Source: Chloroflexota bacterium (GTDB taxonomy: Bacteria > Chloroflexota > Anaerolineae > Aggregatilineales > Phototrophicaceae). From it: a stretch of DNA of 58,351 nucleotides. Each line of letters begins with the position of its first letter. The first letter of the stretch is position 1. The notes under the pieces are model-generated. The model was given only the letters and a program-made list of their open reading frames with translations. It did not search any database and was not told where the DNA came from. The stretch is from contig WTGC01000186.1 in the NCBI GenBank assembly GCA_011523705.1, positions 1 through 58,351 of the forward strand, read 5' to 3'. This document shows positions 18,391 through 26,188 of the stretch, piece after piece. The translations under genes and the position numbers were made by a program.

Positions 18391-18420
18391 ACGCCGCATC
18401 GTCGGATAGGTTTGTAGCGA

Positions 18421-18903
18421 ATGCCATTTGACGGATCAGACATTTACCAGCTGGCGAGCAGTTTGGGTTTGCCGAGCCTGGAGCGGGCGGCGCGCGCGGC
18501 CGGCGTGATGAGCATTCTGGAAATATCCGCCTTTTATGTGGAGCGGCGCCTGCGGCATTCGGTCGCGCGGGTCATCGAATATCAACTGGGCGAGGTCGAG
18601 CTGCAAGTCGCTTACGAGGGTGTGCGGCTGGAGACGATACCGCGGATTGCGCTGGAAGCATCGCGGATCGAAAAGCTGAACGCCGTCTTGCTAACTGCCA
18701 AGTTTCAATCGCTGGGCGATCAGCCGGGCCTGTCCTATGACGAGCGCAGCCTCTGGTTGATTCAACAGGCGGCTGGCGCGCATATTCACGGTGTCATGGT
18801 GGCGCCCGATCGGCCCGAACTGCCCTACGCGACGATCGTCAATGCGATCGACGGCTACCTGCCGGAAGCGATCCGCGAAGTTCCCTTGAGGTATGCCCGA
18901 TGA
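18421..18903 (+). CDS. Conserved-looking protein of unknown function
   Basis: A 160-residue protein with no family I recognise. It is moderately charged, has no signal peptide or membrane segment, and looks alpha/beta with helices in the N-terminal third (SLERAARAAGVMSILEISAF). The C-terminal part IHGVMVAPDRPELPYATIV could be a small sheet. Its stop overlaps the CYTH gene by 4 bases (ATGA), which strongly implies a two-gene operon and is the main reason to believe it is real. The ribosome site is weak (ATAGG about 13 bases upstream). It could be a partner or regulator of the CYTH protein; that is inference. Confidence 0.7.
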   Translation: MPFDGSDIYQLASSLGLPSLERAARAAGVMSILEISAFYVERRLRHSVARVIEYQLGEVELQVAYEGVRLETIPRIALEASRIEKLNAVLLTAKFQSLGDQPGLSYDERSLWLIQQAAGAHIHGVMVAPDRPELPYATIVNAIDGYLPEAIREVPLRYAR

Positions 18904-19490
18904 AGGACGAAATGCAAGAGGTCGAGGTCAAGCTGCATACGCCGGATTTGGACGCGGTCAAGCGAGCGCTGGAGGCGGCGGGCGCGACCTTGCTGAAGCC
19001 CCGCGTCTTCGAGCGGAACGTCCGCTACGATAGCGCCGATGGCTCGCTGACGGCGGCGGGGATCGTGCTGCGGCTGCGGCAGGACGAAGTGGTGAAGCTG
19101 ACCTACAAAGCCGACGCGAGCATGGAGCGCGGCATCGTCAGCCGCTTTGAAGCGGAGGTTGAGCTGAGCGACTTCGAGACGATGGATGTCATTCTGCGGC
19201 GGCTGGGTTATGAGGTCGCGCTGGTTTATGAGAAGTATCGGACGACCTACACGCTGGACGGCGCCGAGATTGTGCTGGACGAGCTGCCCTTTGGGAATTT
19301 CACCGAGATCGAGGGCGATGCGGCGACGATCGAACGGGTGGTTGAAAAGCTGGGTTTGGGCGCGTGCCGGCGGATGACGGGGAGTTATGTCGATGTCTTC
19401 TGGGATGTGAAGGCGAGGTTGGGGCTGGTGGCCAGGGATTGTACCTTTGAGGCTTTCGAGAATGTGGAAATGGGAGATTCGTTTTTCTGA
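18900..19490 (+). CDS. CYTH-domain protein (class IV adenylate cyclase / triphosphatase-like)
   Basis: A 196-residue CYTH protein. The signature ExExK is present as EVEVKL near residues 7-12, followed by basic and acidic strands of the triphosphate tunnel: VLRLRQDE, KLTYKAD, RFEAEVELSD, YEKYRTTY, VLDELPFGNFTEIEG. Members hydrolyse triphosphates (thiamine triphosphate, PPPi) or, as CyaB, make cAMP, with divalent metals. The LDELPFGNFTEIEG block is typical of CyaB-like proteins. Sequence alone does not separate cyclase from triphosphatase activity. The start overlaps the upstream unknown gene by 4 bases. A CHAD protein, often paired with CYTH, is encoded separately at 28698-29645. Confidence 0.86.
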   Translation: MKDEMQEVEVKLHTPDLDAVKRALEAAGATLLKPRVFERNVRYDSADGSLTAAGIVLRLRQDEVVKLTYKADASMERGIVSRFEAEVELSDFETMDVILRRLGYEVALVYEKYRTTYTLDGAEIVLDELPFGNFTEIEGDAATIERVVEKLGLGACRRMTGSYVDVFWDVKARLGLVARDCTFEAFENVEMGDSFF

Positions 19491-19520
19491 ACACAGAGGA
19501 CGCAGAGAGCGCAGAGCTTT
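19491..19520 (+). repeat. Family A repeat, copy 8
   Basis: ACACAGAGGACGCAGAGAGC then GCAGAG, immediately after the CYTH stop. It is inverted relative to copies 9 and 10 on the other side of the TIR gene. Confidence 0.75.
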
Positions 19521-19565
19521 ACTTGATTTGGCGAGAGCTTTCGAGCGCCTTCCACGGCGAAATTT

Positions 19566-19592
19566 GTAGGGGCGACTCTGTGAGTCGCCCGC
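19566..19592 (+). repeat. Family B palindromic repeat, copy 3
   Basis: GTAGGGGCGACTCTGTGAGT then CGCCCGC, with arms GGGCGACT / AGTCGCCC. Upstream of the TIR gene. The copy at 20405-20433 is its inverted counterpart and shares the CTCTGTGAG-like core. Confidence 0.8.
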
Positions 19593-19630
19593 TGTCCTGA
19601 CTTCGCACATATTCTGATCGGAGGAATTCT

Positions 19631-20392
19631 GTGACTAGCGAATTGGACAAGTTTATTGAAGAACGGTCGAAGATTCCGATTCCTAGTGGTGACGTGGCGC
19701 GCATTAGGCTCCTGGCTCAGGAATTAGCTTTGGGCGTACATCGCGACCTCTGGTTTTCTTCATTTGGTTCATTTCGAGGAGAAAGTATCCTCTTCAGAGA
19801 CGACATGGATCGCTATGTCAAGAATAGATGGGGAAAACTGATCCCAGGTAAGAATTTACCGCTCTTACGAGGTCACGGGTATGTCGAAGAAAAACGAACA
19901 GACAGAGGACACAGATACTTCTTACTCACTAAAGCCGCATTCGATCTTATACAAGAAACGCAGCCCTACAACATCTTCATCTCATACCGCCGTCTCGACA
20001 GCAGCGCGCTCGCTTTACTAGTTCTTGCTCGCCTGAAAGAACACGAACTCTTCCCCTTCGTCGACATGGCGCTTGAAGCCGGTGGCAACTGGCACGCCGA
20101 CTTGGAAGAGCGCATCAAGGGCTGCGATTATTTCATCATTTTGCTTGGCAAAGAAACACTGTCATCGCCGATGACGGTCAAGGAGATTCAGTGGGCACTT
20201 CAATACGAGAAGACCATCATTCCGCTCTGGCATAGCGGCTTCGTTCTGCAAGAAGAAGAGTGGCCCGACATACCCCCACCTGTACGGGATGCTGTCCAGC
20301 AGACAAACGCAATCATTGTCCAAGACGAATCCGCCAGCGGCTACAATACTGCCATCGTCGAGTTGCTCAATCGTTTCGGCGTGACGCCGTAG
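19631..20392 (+). CDS. TIR-domain protein with N-terminal winged-helix-like part
   Basis: A 253-residue protein. Residues 112-250 form a TIR domain: YNIFISYRRLDSSALA, then LEERIKGCDYFIILLG, then SSPMTVKEIQWAL, with Glu185 at the position of the catalytic Glu of TIR NADases. The first ~110 residues are separate; LLRGHGYVEEKRTDRGHRYF looks like a winged-helix wing, so DNA or partner binding is possible. The start is GTG, supported by GGAGG about 6 bases upstream. It stands alone and is AT-richer than its neighbours. Both repeat families flank it in inverted orientation. Defence through NAD depletion is a possibility known for bacterial TIRs; no other system component is adjacent, so the role is inferred. 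Confidence 0.85.
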   Translation: MTSELDKFIEERSKIPIPSGDVARIRLLAQELALGVHRDLWFSSFGSFRGESILFRDDMDRYVKNRWGKLIPGKNLPLLRGHGYVEEKRTDRGHRYFLLTKAAFDLIQETQPYNIFISYRRLDSSALALLVLARLKEHELFPFVDMALEAGGNWHADLEERIKGCDYFIILLGKETLSSPMTVKEIQWALQYEKTIIPLWHSGFVLQEEEWPDIPPPVRDAVQQTNAIIVQDESASGYNTAIVELLNRFGVTP

Positions 20393-20404
20393 TAATCACA
20401 ACGT

Positions 20405-20433
20405 GCGGGCGATTCACAGAATCGCCCCTACAG
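20405..20433 (-). repeat. Family B palindromic repeat, copy 4
   Basis: GCGGGCGATTCACAGAATCG then CCCCTACAG, starting 12 bases after the TIR stop and inverted relative to copy 3. Confidence 0.8.
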
Positions 20434-20453
20434 CCGGAAAAGGCGGGGACGGG

Positions 20454-20482
20454 GCGGGCGACCCAAGGGTCGCCCCTACAGC
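20454..20482 (-). repeat. Family B palindromic repeat, copy 5
   Basis: GCGGGCGACCCAAGGGTCGC then CCCTACAG. The arms GGGCGACCC / GGGTCGCCC are perfectly complementary. Confidence 0.8.
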
Positions 20483-20528
20483 TTTCGACAGAGAACGTGC
20501 GTCCCGCGTCGACCACGATTCAGAAAAT

Positions 20529-20560
20529 CTCTGTGCCCTCTGTGCCTCTGTGGCAAAAAA
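20529..20560 (-). repeat. Family A repeat, copy 9
   Basis: TCTCTGTGCCCTCTGTGCCT then CTGTGGCAAAAA. Minus orientation, facing copy 8 across the TIR gene. Confidence 0.75.
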
Positions 20561-20634
20561 GTGCCAGCGGCAACAACAGCGCCGTTGTCTAGTTGCTCAA
20601 GTGCTTTGGAGTGACGACCTAGCTAAGGCAGAAA

Positions 20635-20663
20635 GCGGGCGACCTGGTAGGTCGCCCCTACAG
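20635..20663 (-). repeat. Family B palindromic repeat, copy 6
   Basis: GCGGGCGACCTGGTAGGTCG then CCCCTACAG, with arms GGGCGACCT / AGGTCGCCC. Confidence 0.8.
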
Positions 20664-20732
20664 CCGGAAGTTGTAGGATGCGTCGCAAGTGAAATGGCGC
20701 CGGAATTGGCGATACGCTCGCCCCTGTTCTAG

Positions 20733-20764
20733 CTCTGTGTCCTCTGTGTCCTCTGTGGTAAGAT
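20733..20764 (-). repeat. Family A repeat, copy 10
   Basis: CTCTGTGTCCTCTGTGTCCT then CTGTGGTAAGAT. The cleanest copy in the window, with three near-identical 9-base units. Located upstream of the carboxylase beta subunit gene. Confidence 0.85.
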
Positions 20765-20811
20765 TTGCCGATTGAATACCAGACCTTGCCCAGAGCGCAG
20801 GGAGACCGCGC

Positions 20812-22362
20812 ATGACCACCAGCCCCAAGATTGAGCAGCTGCGCGCCAAACGCCGCGAGAGCCAACAGGGCGGCGGCGAAGCCCGCATCCAGCGGCAGCA
20901 CGACAAGGGCAAGAAGACCGCGCGCGAACGGCTGGATATCTTGCTTGATCCGGGCACCTTCCGCGAAGTGGACGCCTTCGTGCATCATCACAACAATAAA
21001 TTCGGGCTCGAGCGCAACAAGCCACTCAGCGACAGCGTCGTCACCGGCTGGGGCACAGTTGACGGGCGGCTGGTTTACGTCTATTCGCAAGACTTCACGG
21101 TGATGGGCGGCAGCCTGAGCGAGGCGCACGCGGCCAAGATCATCAAGATTATGGATATGGCGGTTAAGGTGGGCGCGCCCGTCATCGGCTTGAACGACAG
21201 CGGCGGCGCCCGCATTCAGGAAGGCGTCGAGAGCCTGGGCGGTTACGCCGATATCTTCTTGCAGAATACGCTCGCCAGCGGCGTCATCCCCCAGATCAGC
21301 GTCATTATGGGACCCTGCGCCGGCGGCGCCGTTTATAGCCCGGCGCTGACCGATTTCATCATCATGGTGCAGGACAGCAGTTATATGTTCATCACCGGTC
21401 CCGATGTGGTCAAGCAAGTGCTCAATGAGGACGTGACCTTTGAGGGGCTGGGCGGCGCATCGGTGCATGGCAGCGTGAGCGGCGTCTGTCACTTCGTCGC
21501 CGATGACGAGACGCAGGCGCTGACGCTGGCGCGCGAGCTTCTCAGCTATTTGCCGCAAAACAACATGGAAGACCCGCCCGCCCTGCCGTCCACCGACGAC
21601 CCGCTGCGCACCGAATCGGCGCTGGATAGCATCGTGCCGGAGAACCCCAACCAGCCCTATGACATCAAGAAGGTCATCGAGTTGATCGTTGATGACGGGC
21701 ATTTCTTCGAGGTGCACGAGGACTTCGCCGCCAATATCGTGGTTGGCTACGCGCGCTTGGGCGGCACGGCGGTCGGCATTGTCGCCAATCAGCCGATGGT
21801 GCTGGCGGGCGTGTTGGATATCAAAGCCAGCGTCAAGGCGGCGCGTTTCGTGCGCACCTGCGATGCTTTTAATGTGCCGCTGATTACTTTCGTCGATGTG
21901 CCCGGTTATCTGCCCGGCGCCGATCAAGAGCATAACGGCATTATCATGAGCGGGGCGAAGCTTCTCTTCGCTTATTGCGAGGCGACCGTGCCCAAGCTGA
22001 CGGTGACCACGCGCAAGTCTTATGGCGGCGCGTACTGCGTCATGAACAGCAAGCATATCCGGGCTGATCTCAATATCGCCTGGCCCACCGCCGAGATCGC
22101 CGTGATGGGACCGGAAGGCGCGGTCGAGATCATTTATCGGCGCGAGCTGCAGGAAGCGGAGGACCCGGCAGCGCGCAAGCGGGAGCTCGCAGAGGAATAT
22201 CGCGAGACCTTCGCCAACCCCTATATCGCCGCCAGTCGCGGATTTATCGATGACATCATCGAGCCGCATAATACGCGCCCGCGCTTGATTAACGCCTTGC
22301 AGGTCTTCACCAACAAACGCGATGAGAATCTGCCCAAGAAGCACGGCAATATCCCGCTGTAG
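20812..22362 (+). CDS. pccB: Propionyl-CoA (acyl-CoA) carboxylase beta subunit
   Basis: The 516-residue carboxyltransferase subunit that moves the carboxyl group from biotin to propionyl- or acetyl-CoA. Seen: crotonase-fold N and C halves, with [20 protein letters not shown] and [16 protein letters not shown] in the first, and [16 protein letters not shown] and [16 protein letters not shown] in the second. These are typical of PccB/AccD5-like subunits that fuse alpha and beta carboxyltransferase halves. GGGAG lies about 8 bases before the ATG. Downstream lie the separate biotin carboxylase and biotin carrier genes, so the holoenzyme is made from three polypeptides. With mce at 15194 it fits the methylmalonyl-CoA pathway; an acetyl-CoA carboxylase role is also possible. 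Confidence 0.93.
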   Translation: MTTSPKIEQLRAKRRESQQGGGEARIQRQHDKGKKTARERLDILLDPGTFREVDAFVHHHNNKFGLERNKPLSDSVVTGWGTVDGRLVYVYSQDFTVMGGSLSEAHAAKIIKIMDMAVKVGAPVIGLNDSGGARIQEGVESLGGYADIFLQNTLASGVIPQISVIMGPCAGGAVYSPALTDFIIMVQDSSYMFITGPDVVKQVLNEDVTFEGLGGASVHGSVSGVCHFVADDETQALTLARELLSYLPQNNMEDPPALPSTDDPLRTESALDSIVPENPNQPYDIKKVIELIVDDGHFFEVHEDFAANIVVGYARLGGTAVGIVANQPMVLAGVLDIKASVKAARFVRTCDAFNVPLITFVDVPGYLPGADQEHNGIIMSGAKLLFAYCEATVPKLTVTTRKSYGGAYCVMNSKHIRADLNIAWPTAEIAVMGPEGAVEIIYRRELQEAEDPAARKRELAEEYRETFANPYIAASRGFIDDIIEPHNTRPRLINALQVFTNKRDENLPKKHGNIPL

Positions 22363-22390
22363 CAGGAGCAACTAATTGCATACTATTCGT

Positions 22391-22425
22391 TTTTCACCAC
22401 AGAGGAAACGAGGAATCAGAGAGGG
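22391..22425 (+). repeat. Family A repeat, copy 11
   Basis: TTTTCACCACAGAGGAAACG then AGGAATCAGAGAGG. Forms an inverted pair with 22579-22620. Confidence 0.7.
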
Positions 22426-22435
22426 GCGCGTAGGT

Positions 22436-22446
22436 CGCGTAGACAC
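22436..22446. repeat. CGCGTAGACAC short motif
   Basis: CGCGTAGACAC also occurs as its complement GTGTCTACGCG at about 37531 and 37600, and as CGCGTAGACGC at 5714. All are in gaps containing family B elements. Confidence 0.4.
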
Positions 22447-22515
22447 TGACCGCCGACACAGCCCTAAGGAACAGAGGGCATTACATTGTATTGAAACCAG
22501 CCGTTCCAGAACTTT

Positions 22516-22542
22516 GTCGGGGCTTGCCTTGGCAAGCCCGTC
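22516..22542 (+). repeat. Family B-like hairpin, copy 7
   Basis: TCGGGGCTTGCCTTGGCAAG then CCCGTCA, with arms GGGCTTGCC / GGCAAGCCC perfectly complementary. It shares the general form of family B but with a different arm sequence. Confidence 0.6.
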
Positions 22543-22578
22543 AGCAAGTTTGTTTGGTTTGGTGTGCATCATTTCTTG

Positions 22579-22620
22579 GCTCTCGATGGTCTCGATAATC
22601 TCGGTGTACTCGGTGATAAA
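22579..22620 (-). repeat. Family A repeat, copy 12 (inverted)
   Basis: GCTCTCGATGGTCTCGATAA then TCTCGGTGTACTCGGTGATAAA. A degraded copy whose GGTGATAAA end faces the biotin carboxylase start. Confidence 0.6.
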
Positions 22621-22670
22621 GTTTCATCACTTGCTTGGATTTACGGCTACGCGCTTATAAGGATTCTAAC

Positions 22671-24188
22671 TTGCAAACCGGTCCCTTCAACAAAATCTTA
22701 ATCGCCAATCGCGGCGAGATTGCGGTGCGGATCATCCGCGCGGCCCGCGACCTCGGCATCCCGACGGTGGCGGTCTACTCCGATGTCGATCGAACTGCGC
22801 TGCATGTGCGCTATGCCGATGAGGCGGTGCCGATCGGCGGTCCGCGGCCGGCGGAAAGTTACCTGCGCAAGGACAAGCTGATTGAAGTGGCGCGCAAAAC
22901 AGGCGCCGAGGCCATCCATCCGGGGTATGGTTTTCTGGCGGAGAACGCCGATTTCGCCCAGCAGGTGATGGACGAAGGCATCGTCTGGATCGGTCCCTCG
23001 CCGAGCGCCATCGCTACCATGGGCGACAAGCAGGCGGCGCGCACGGCGGTCAGGCGCAATGGCGTGCCTCTGATCCCCGGCACGGAAGCGGGCATGCCCG
23101 ATGACGAGCTCATCCATGCCGCCAGACGCATCGGCTTCCCGGTGCTGATCAAGGCGGTGGCTGGCGGGGGCGGCACCGGCATGCGCCCGGTGGAGCGGGA
23201 AGAAGACTTCGCCGAATCGCTGGCGACGGCGCGCCGCGAAGCCGAGAGCGCCTTCGGCAATGGCGATGTCTACGTTGAGAAGCTGCTGCTAGGGGCGCGT
23301 CATATCGAGTTTCAAATCTTGGCCGACGCCCATGGCAACACGATCCACCTGGGCGAGCGCGAGTGTTCCATCCAGCGCCGACATCAGAAACTGGTGGAAG
23401 AAGCGCCGAGCGTCTTCGTTGACCGCGAGCTGCGCGAGAAGATGGGGGCGATGGCGATCGCGGCGGCGGAGTCGGTCGGTTATATCAACGCCGGTACCAT
23501 TGAATGCATGGTCGACCGCGACAAGAATTATTACTTTCTCGAGATGAACACGCGGCTGCAGGTCGAGCATCCGGTGACCGAGCTGGTGACCGGCATTGAC
23601 CTGGCGAAAGAGCAGATCCGCATCGCGCGCGGCCGGCGAATGGGTCCTACCGAGAGCCTGCTGGAGCCGACGGGTTGGGCGATCGAATGCCGCATCAACG
23701 CCGAAGATCCCTACAACAACTTCATGCCCTCTACCGGGACGATCACCACGCAAATTCTGCCGACCGGTCCCGGCGTGCGCGTCGACGGCGGCGTGTATTC
23801 CGGCTCCGAAATCACACCCTATTACGACAGCCTGATCGCCAAGCTGATCACCTGGGGCGAGACGCGTTCCGAGGCGATGCTGCGGATGCGGCGAGCGCTT
23901 GCCGAATATCGCATCATGGGCTTGAAGCACAATATTCCCTTCCATATTAACTTGTTGAACAGCATCAGTTTCATCGCCGGGCAATTTGACACCACCTTTG
24001 TCGAGCGGCGCTTCAATATGAACACTTATGAGCAAGATCCGACAGCGGGCGACTTGGAGACCGTGGCAATCGCGGCGACGCTTTACGCGCATCGTCAGCG
24101 ACAGTTGGCGTCCCAGGTGGTGGCGCCAGCCAAGCGCGACGCCAGCAACTGGAAATGGATGGGGCGCTTCGAGAGGATGCACCGATGA
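22671..24188 (+). CDS. pccA: Biotin carboxylase subunit of acyl-CoA carboxylase
   Basis: A 505-residue ATP-grasp enzyme that carboxylates biotin with bicarbonate. Seen: N-terminal FNKILIANRGEIAVRIIRAA, the ATP-binding glycine loop KAVAGGGGTGMRPV, HIEFQILADAHGN, RECSIQRRHQK, and the catalytic region EMNTRLQVEHPVTE. There is no biotin domain, so the carrier is the next gene. The TTG at 22671 is chosen because AAGGA ends 7 bases upstream and homology begins a few residues later; another TTG lies at 22635 without such a site. The GGGGTGMR loop differs from the common GGGGRGMR at one position. The stop overlaps the carrier start by 4 bases. Confidence 0.93.
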   Translation: MQTGPFNKILIANRGEIAVRIIRAARDLGIPTVAVYSDVDRTALHVRYADEAVPIGGPRPAESYLRKDKLIEVARKTGAEAIHPGYGFLAENADFAQQVMDEGIVWIGPSPSAIATMGDKQAARTAVRRNGVPLIPGTEAGMPDDELIHAARRIGFPVLIKAVAGGGGTGMRPVEREEDFAESLATARREAESAFGNGDVYVEKLLLGARHIEFQILADAHGNTIHLGERECSIQRRHQKLVEEAPSVFVDRELREKMGAMAIAAAESVGYINAGTIECMVDRDKNYYFLEMNTRLQVEHPVTELVTGIDLAKEQIRIARGRRMGPTESLLEPTGWAIECRINAEDPYNNFMPSTGTITTQILPTGPGVRVDGGVYSGSEITPYYDSLIAKLITWGETRSEAMLRMRRALAEYRIMGLKHNIPFHINLLNSISFIAGQFDTTFVERRFNMNTYEQDPTAGDLETVAIAATLYAHRQRQLASQVVAPAKRDASNWKWMGRFERMHR

Positions 24189-24691
24189 AGTACGTCACCA
24201 TCATCAACGAGCGGCGCTTCGAGATCGAGGTCGACAATGAGGGGCGCGTGCTGATCGATGGCGAAGAGCGCGATGTGGATTTCCTGAATCTGGGCGGTTC
24301 GCTCTTCTCGCTGATCACTGAGAATAAATCTTTTGAAGCGGTTATAGATGATGACGAGGGCCGGATTGATGTGATGATGCGGGGCCGCCTCTTTGAAGCG
24401 CAGGTGCTCGATGAGCGCGCGATGCTCCTCATGCAGCGGCGCGGGGGCGTGGCGAGCGCCTCCGGAGAAGTAAACGCGCCGATGCCGGGGCTCATCGTTG
24501 AAGTGACCGCGGCGCTGGGCGGCGAAGTGGCTAAGGGACAGACCGTAATCATCCTGGAATCCATGAAAATGCAGAACGAATTGAAGTCGCCAATTGATGG
24601 CGTTGTGCGCGCGATACACGCGGAAGCGGGGCAAGCGGTGGACAAGAACGAACTGCTGGTGGAAATCAAGGCGCCCGATACTGAAAACTAG
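24185..24691 (+). CDS. Biotin carboxyl carrier protein
   Basis: A 168-residue carrier that shuttles carboxybiotin between the biotin carboxylase and the carboxyltransferase. The lipoyl/biotinyl domain is at about 95-163, with biotinylated Lys128 in ILESMKMQNEL. Residues 1-85 form an acidic N-terminal domain (INERRFEIEVDNEGRVLIDG) resembling the subunit-contact region found in propionyl-CoA carboxylase alpha chains. The ATG at 24185 is supported by GAGAGG 8 bases upstream and by the ATGA overlap with the biotin carboxylase stop; the ORF extends upstream to 24155 inside that gene. It completes a three-polypeptide carboxylase with the two preceding genes. Confidence 0.92.
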   Translation: MKYVTIINERRFEIEVDNEGRVLIDGEERDVDFLNLGGSLFSLITENKSFEAVIDDDEGRIDVMMRGRLFEAQVLDERAMLLMQRRGGVASASGEVNAPMPGLIVEVTAALGGEVAKGQTVIILESMKMQNELKSPIDGVVRAIHAEAGQAVDKNELLVEIKAPDTEN

Positions 24692-24770
24692 TTCCCCTCG
24701 ATTTTTGTCGTAGCGCGACTGACACTATAATTTGAGTTATTCCATCGGTCTTTGGATAGAACGAGAGCAA

Positions 24771-26141
24771 ATGACGCCGGTTCCTAAACGAATCCCGCGC
24801 TGGGCGGATGCAATTTGGTTTGCGCTGCTTTCTGCCTACATCTTGGCGGGAACGGCGATCGTGCCGTTCCACGGTGATGAATCGACGCTGATTCACATGA
24901 GCCAGGATTATCACTTCCTGTTCGTGGAAGTCGATATGTCCAAGATCCTCTATGACCGCGATTGGTCGGATCGTAGGGCGCACCAGCGCTCGCGCCTCAT
25001 TGATGGCACTATTTCCAAGCTGATATATGGCTGGCTCGCCGCGCACAAGGGCTATCGTCCAGAGGACCTGAACGGGTTCTGGCGCTGGGATTTCAATTAC
25101 GACTTTAACTACACGGACAATCGCGTGCCGGACGCGCGGCTGCTCGCGGCGGCGCGGATGGCATCGGCGGTTCAATTGGCGCTGGCTGCCATTGTATTCT
25201 TCCAATTCGTACAGATTTCGCTGAATCGACCGACGGCTTATTTGGCGAGCGCGCTCTTCGTATTGCATCCCAACGTCTTGATCAACGGGCGACGAGCGAT
25301 GATGGAAGGCTCACACCTGCTGGGGTTGATGCTGGTGCTGCTGGCTGGCGCCTGGTTGCTGCGTGAGCGGAGATGGTATGCCTATGTGCTGCTTGGCGTC
25401 TGCATGGGATTCGCGGTAGCAGCCAAACACCCGAACATCATCGTCTGCGCCTTGGTTTATCTGGCTTTGCTGTTGGCGATGCGCCGGCAGCGGCGACGGG
25501 AGCGCGACCAGCACAAGAAAACTGTTTGGAGAGAGCGCGCCGTTTTCATCATATCGCCATTCGTCGCCGCCCTGGTGTTTCTGCTGCTGAATCCAGCTTG
25601 GTGGTCGGCGCCATTGGAGCTGCCGCCCGTCATCATAGACTTGCGCTCAGCGCTTTTGAAAGGTCAAGTACAACAATTCGGCGGTTACAACTCCTTTGCC
25701 GAACAGATGCAAGGCTTCTTCCGATACGTCTTCGCGGCCGAACACCAGTATTTTGAAGTGGCGCGCTGGTCCGGATACGACGTGATCACGGCGCAGATCC
25801 AGCACTACGAAAGATCGGGGCAAGCGGGCAGCTTAATCGGCGGGACGGCTTTGACCGGCTGGTTGAGCCTGCTGCTGGCGCTGATTGGCATTTTTCATCT
25901 CGTTCGCAGCGCGGCGATCCAGGCAAGTAGTCGGATTCTATTGCTGGTCTGGATTTTGGGTTCGGCGCTGATCACGCTGGCGGTGACGCCGCTGCCCTGG
26001 GCGCGCTATTACCTGCCGCTGGCGCCCGCGATGGCTATTTTGGTGTCATTGGCTGTGGTCGCGCTGGCTTCATCGCTGCGGAATCGCAATAGCAAGAGTC
26101 GCTCGGCGGCGGAAACAATCCAGCGCGCAAACACAGAATAA
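24771..26141 (+). CDS. GT-C fold membrane protein, glycosyltransferase 39-like
   Basis: A 456-residue polytopic membrane protein with roughly ten hydrophobic segments. The first loop contains FHGDESTLIHMSQDY, whose acidic pair matches the metal/lipid-phosphate site of GT-C glycosyltransferases (PMT/ArnT type). These transfer sugars from lipid-linked donors at the outer face of the membrane. A charged cytosolic loop (RRQRRRERDQHKKTVWRER) sits near residue 235. The ATG at 24771 is preferred over a TTG at 24732 because it places the first membrane segment near the N-terminus; the ribosome site is weak. It is followed at 47 bases by a second GT-C-like gene. Donor and acceptor are unknown. Confidence 0.75.
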   Translation: MTPVPKRIPRWADAIWFALLSAYILAGTAIVPFHGDESTLIHMSQDYHFLFVEVDMSKILYDRDWSDRRAHQRSRLIDGTISKLIYGWLAAHKGYRPEDLNGFWRWDFNYDFNYTDNRVPDARLLAAARMASAVQLALAAIVFFQFVQISLNRPTAYLASALFVLHPNVLINGRRAMMEGSHLLGLMLVLLAGAWLLRERRWYAYVLLGVCMGFAVAAKHPNIIVCALVYLALLLAMRRQRRRERDQHKKTVWRERAVFIISPFVAALVFLLLNPAWWSAPLELPPVIIDLRSALLKGQVQQFGGYNSFAEQMQGFFRYVFAAEHQYFEVARWSGYDVITAQIQHYERSGQAGSLIGGTALTGWLSLLLALIGIFHLVRSAAIQASSRILLLVWILGSALITLAVTPLPWARYYLPLAPAMAILVSLAVVALASSLRNRNSKSRSAAETIQRANTE

Positions 26142-26188
26142 CAAGCCCGCTCCGTGCGCAGGCAAGCGTGTCTATTAGATAAGTGTCG

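Larger units (their letters stand above)
18121..18420. other. Intergenic spacer with an inverted pair of family A repeats
   Basis: About 300 bases with family A copies 6 and 7 facing each other. No coding region is credible; two short frames (18206-18409 and 18221-18427) have no family resemblance and span the repeat DNA. Confidence 0.6.
20393..20811. other. Repeat-rich spacer downstream of the TIR gene
   Basis: These 419 bases hold three family B copies (20405, 20454, 20635) and two family A copies (20529, 20733), all in minus orientation. Between copies there is a degenerate echo of the TIR gene's end: AGTTGCTCAAG...GGAGTGACG near 20591-20616 resembles the last codons GAGTTGCTCAAT...GGCGTGACG, and GGCAACAACAGC near 20570 resembles GGCTACAATACT. 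This suggests local duplication of the gene's tail. Confidence 0.6.
22363..22670. other. Repeat-bearing spacer within the carboxylase locus
   Basis: These 308 bases separate pccB from the biotin carboxylase gene and hold an inverted pair of family A repeats (22391, 22579), a family B-like hairpin (22516), and the CGCGTAGACAC motif (22436). No coding region is seen. The length and contents make one continuous transcript less certain. Confidence 0.6.

Noticed and set aside
18206..18427. Short frames on both strands in the gap before the CYTH operon
   Set aside because: They run through family A repeats and show no protein features.
20623..22371. 582-codon minus-strand frame opposite pccB
   Set aside because: Shadow of pccB, and its ends lie in repeat DNA.
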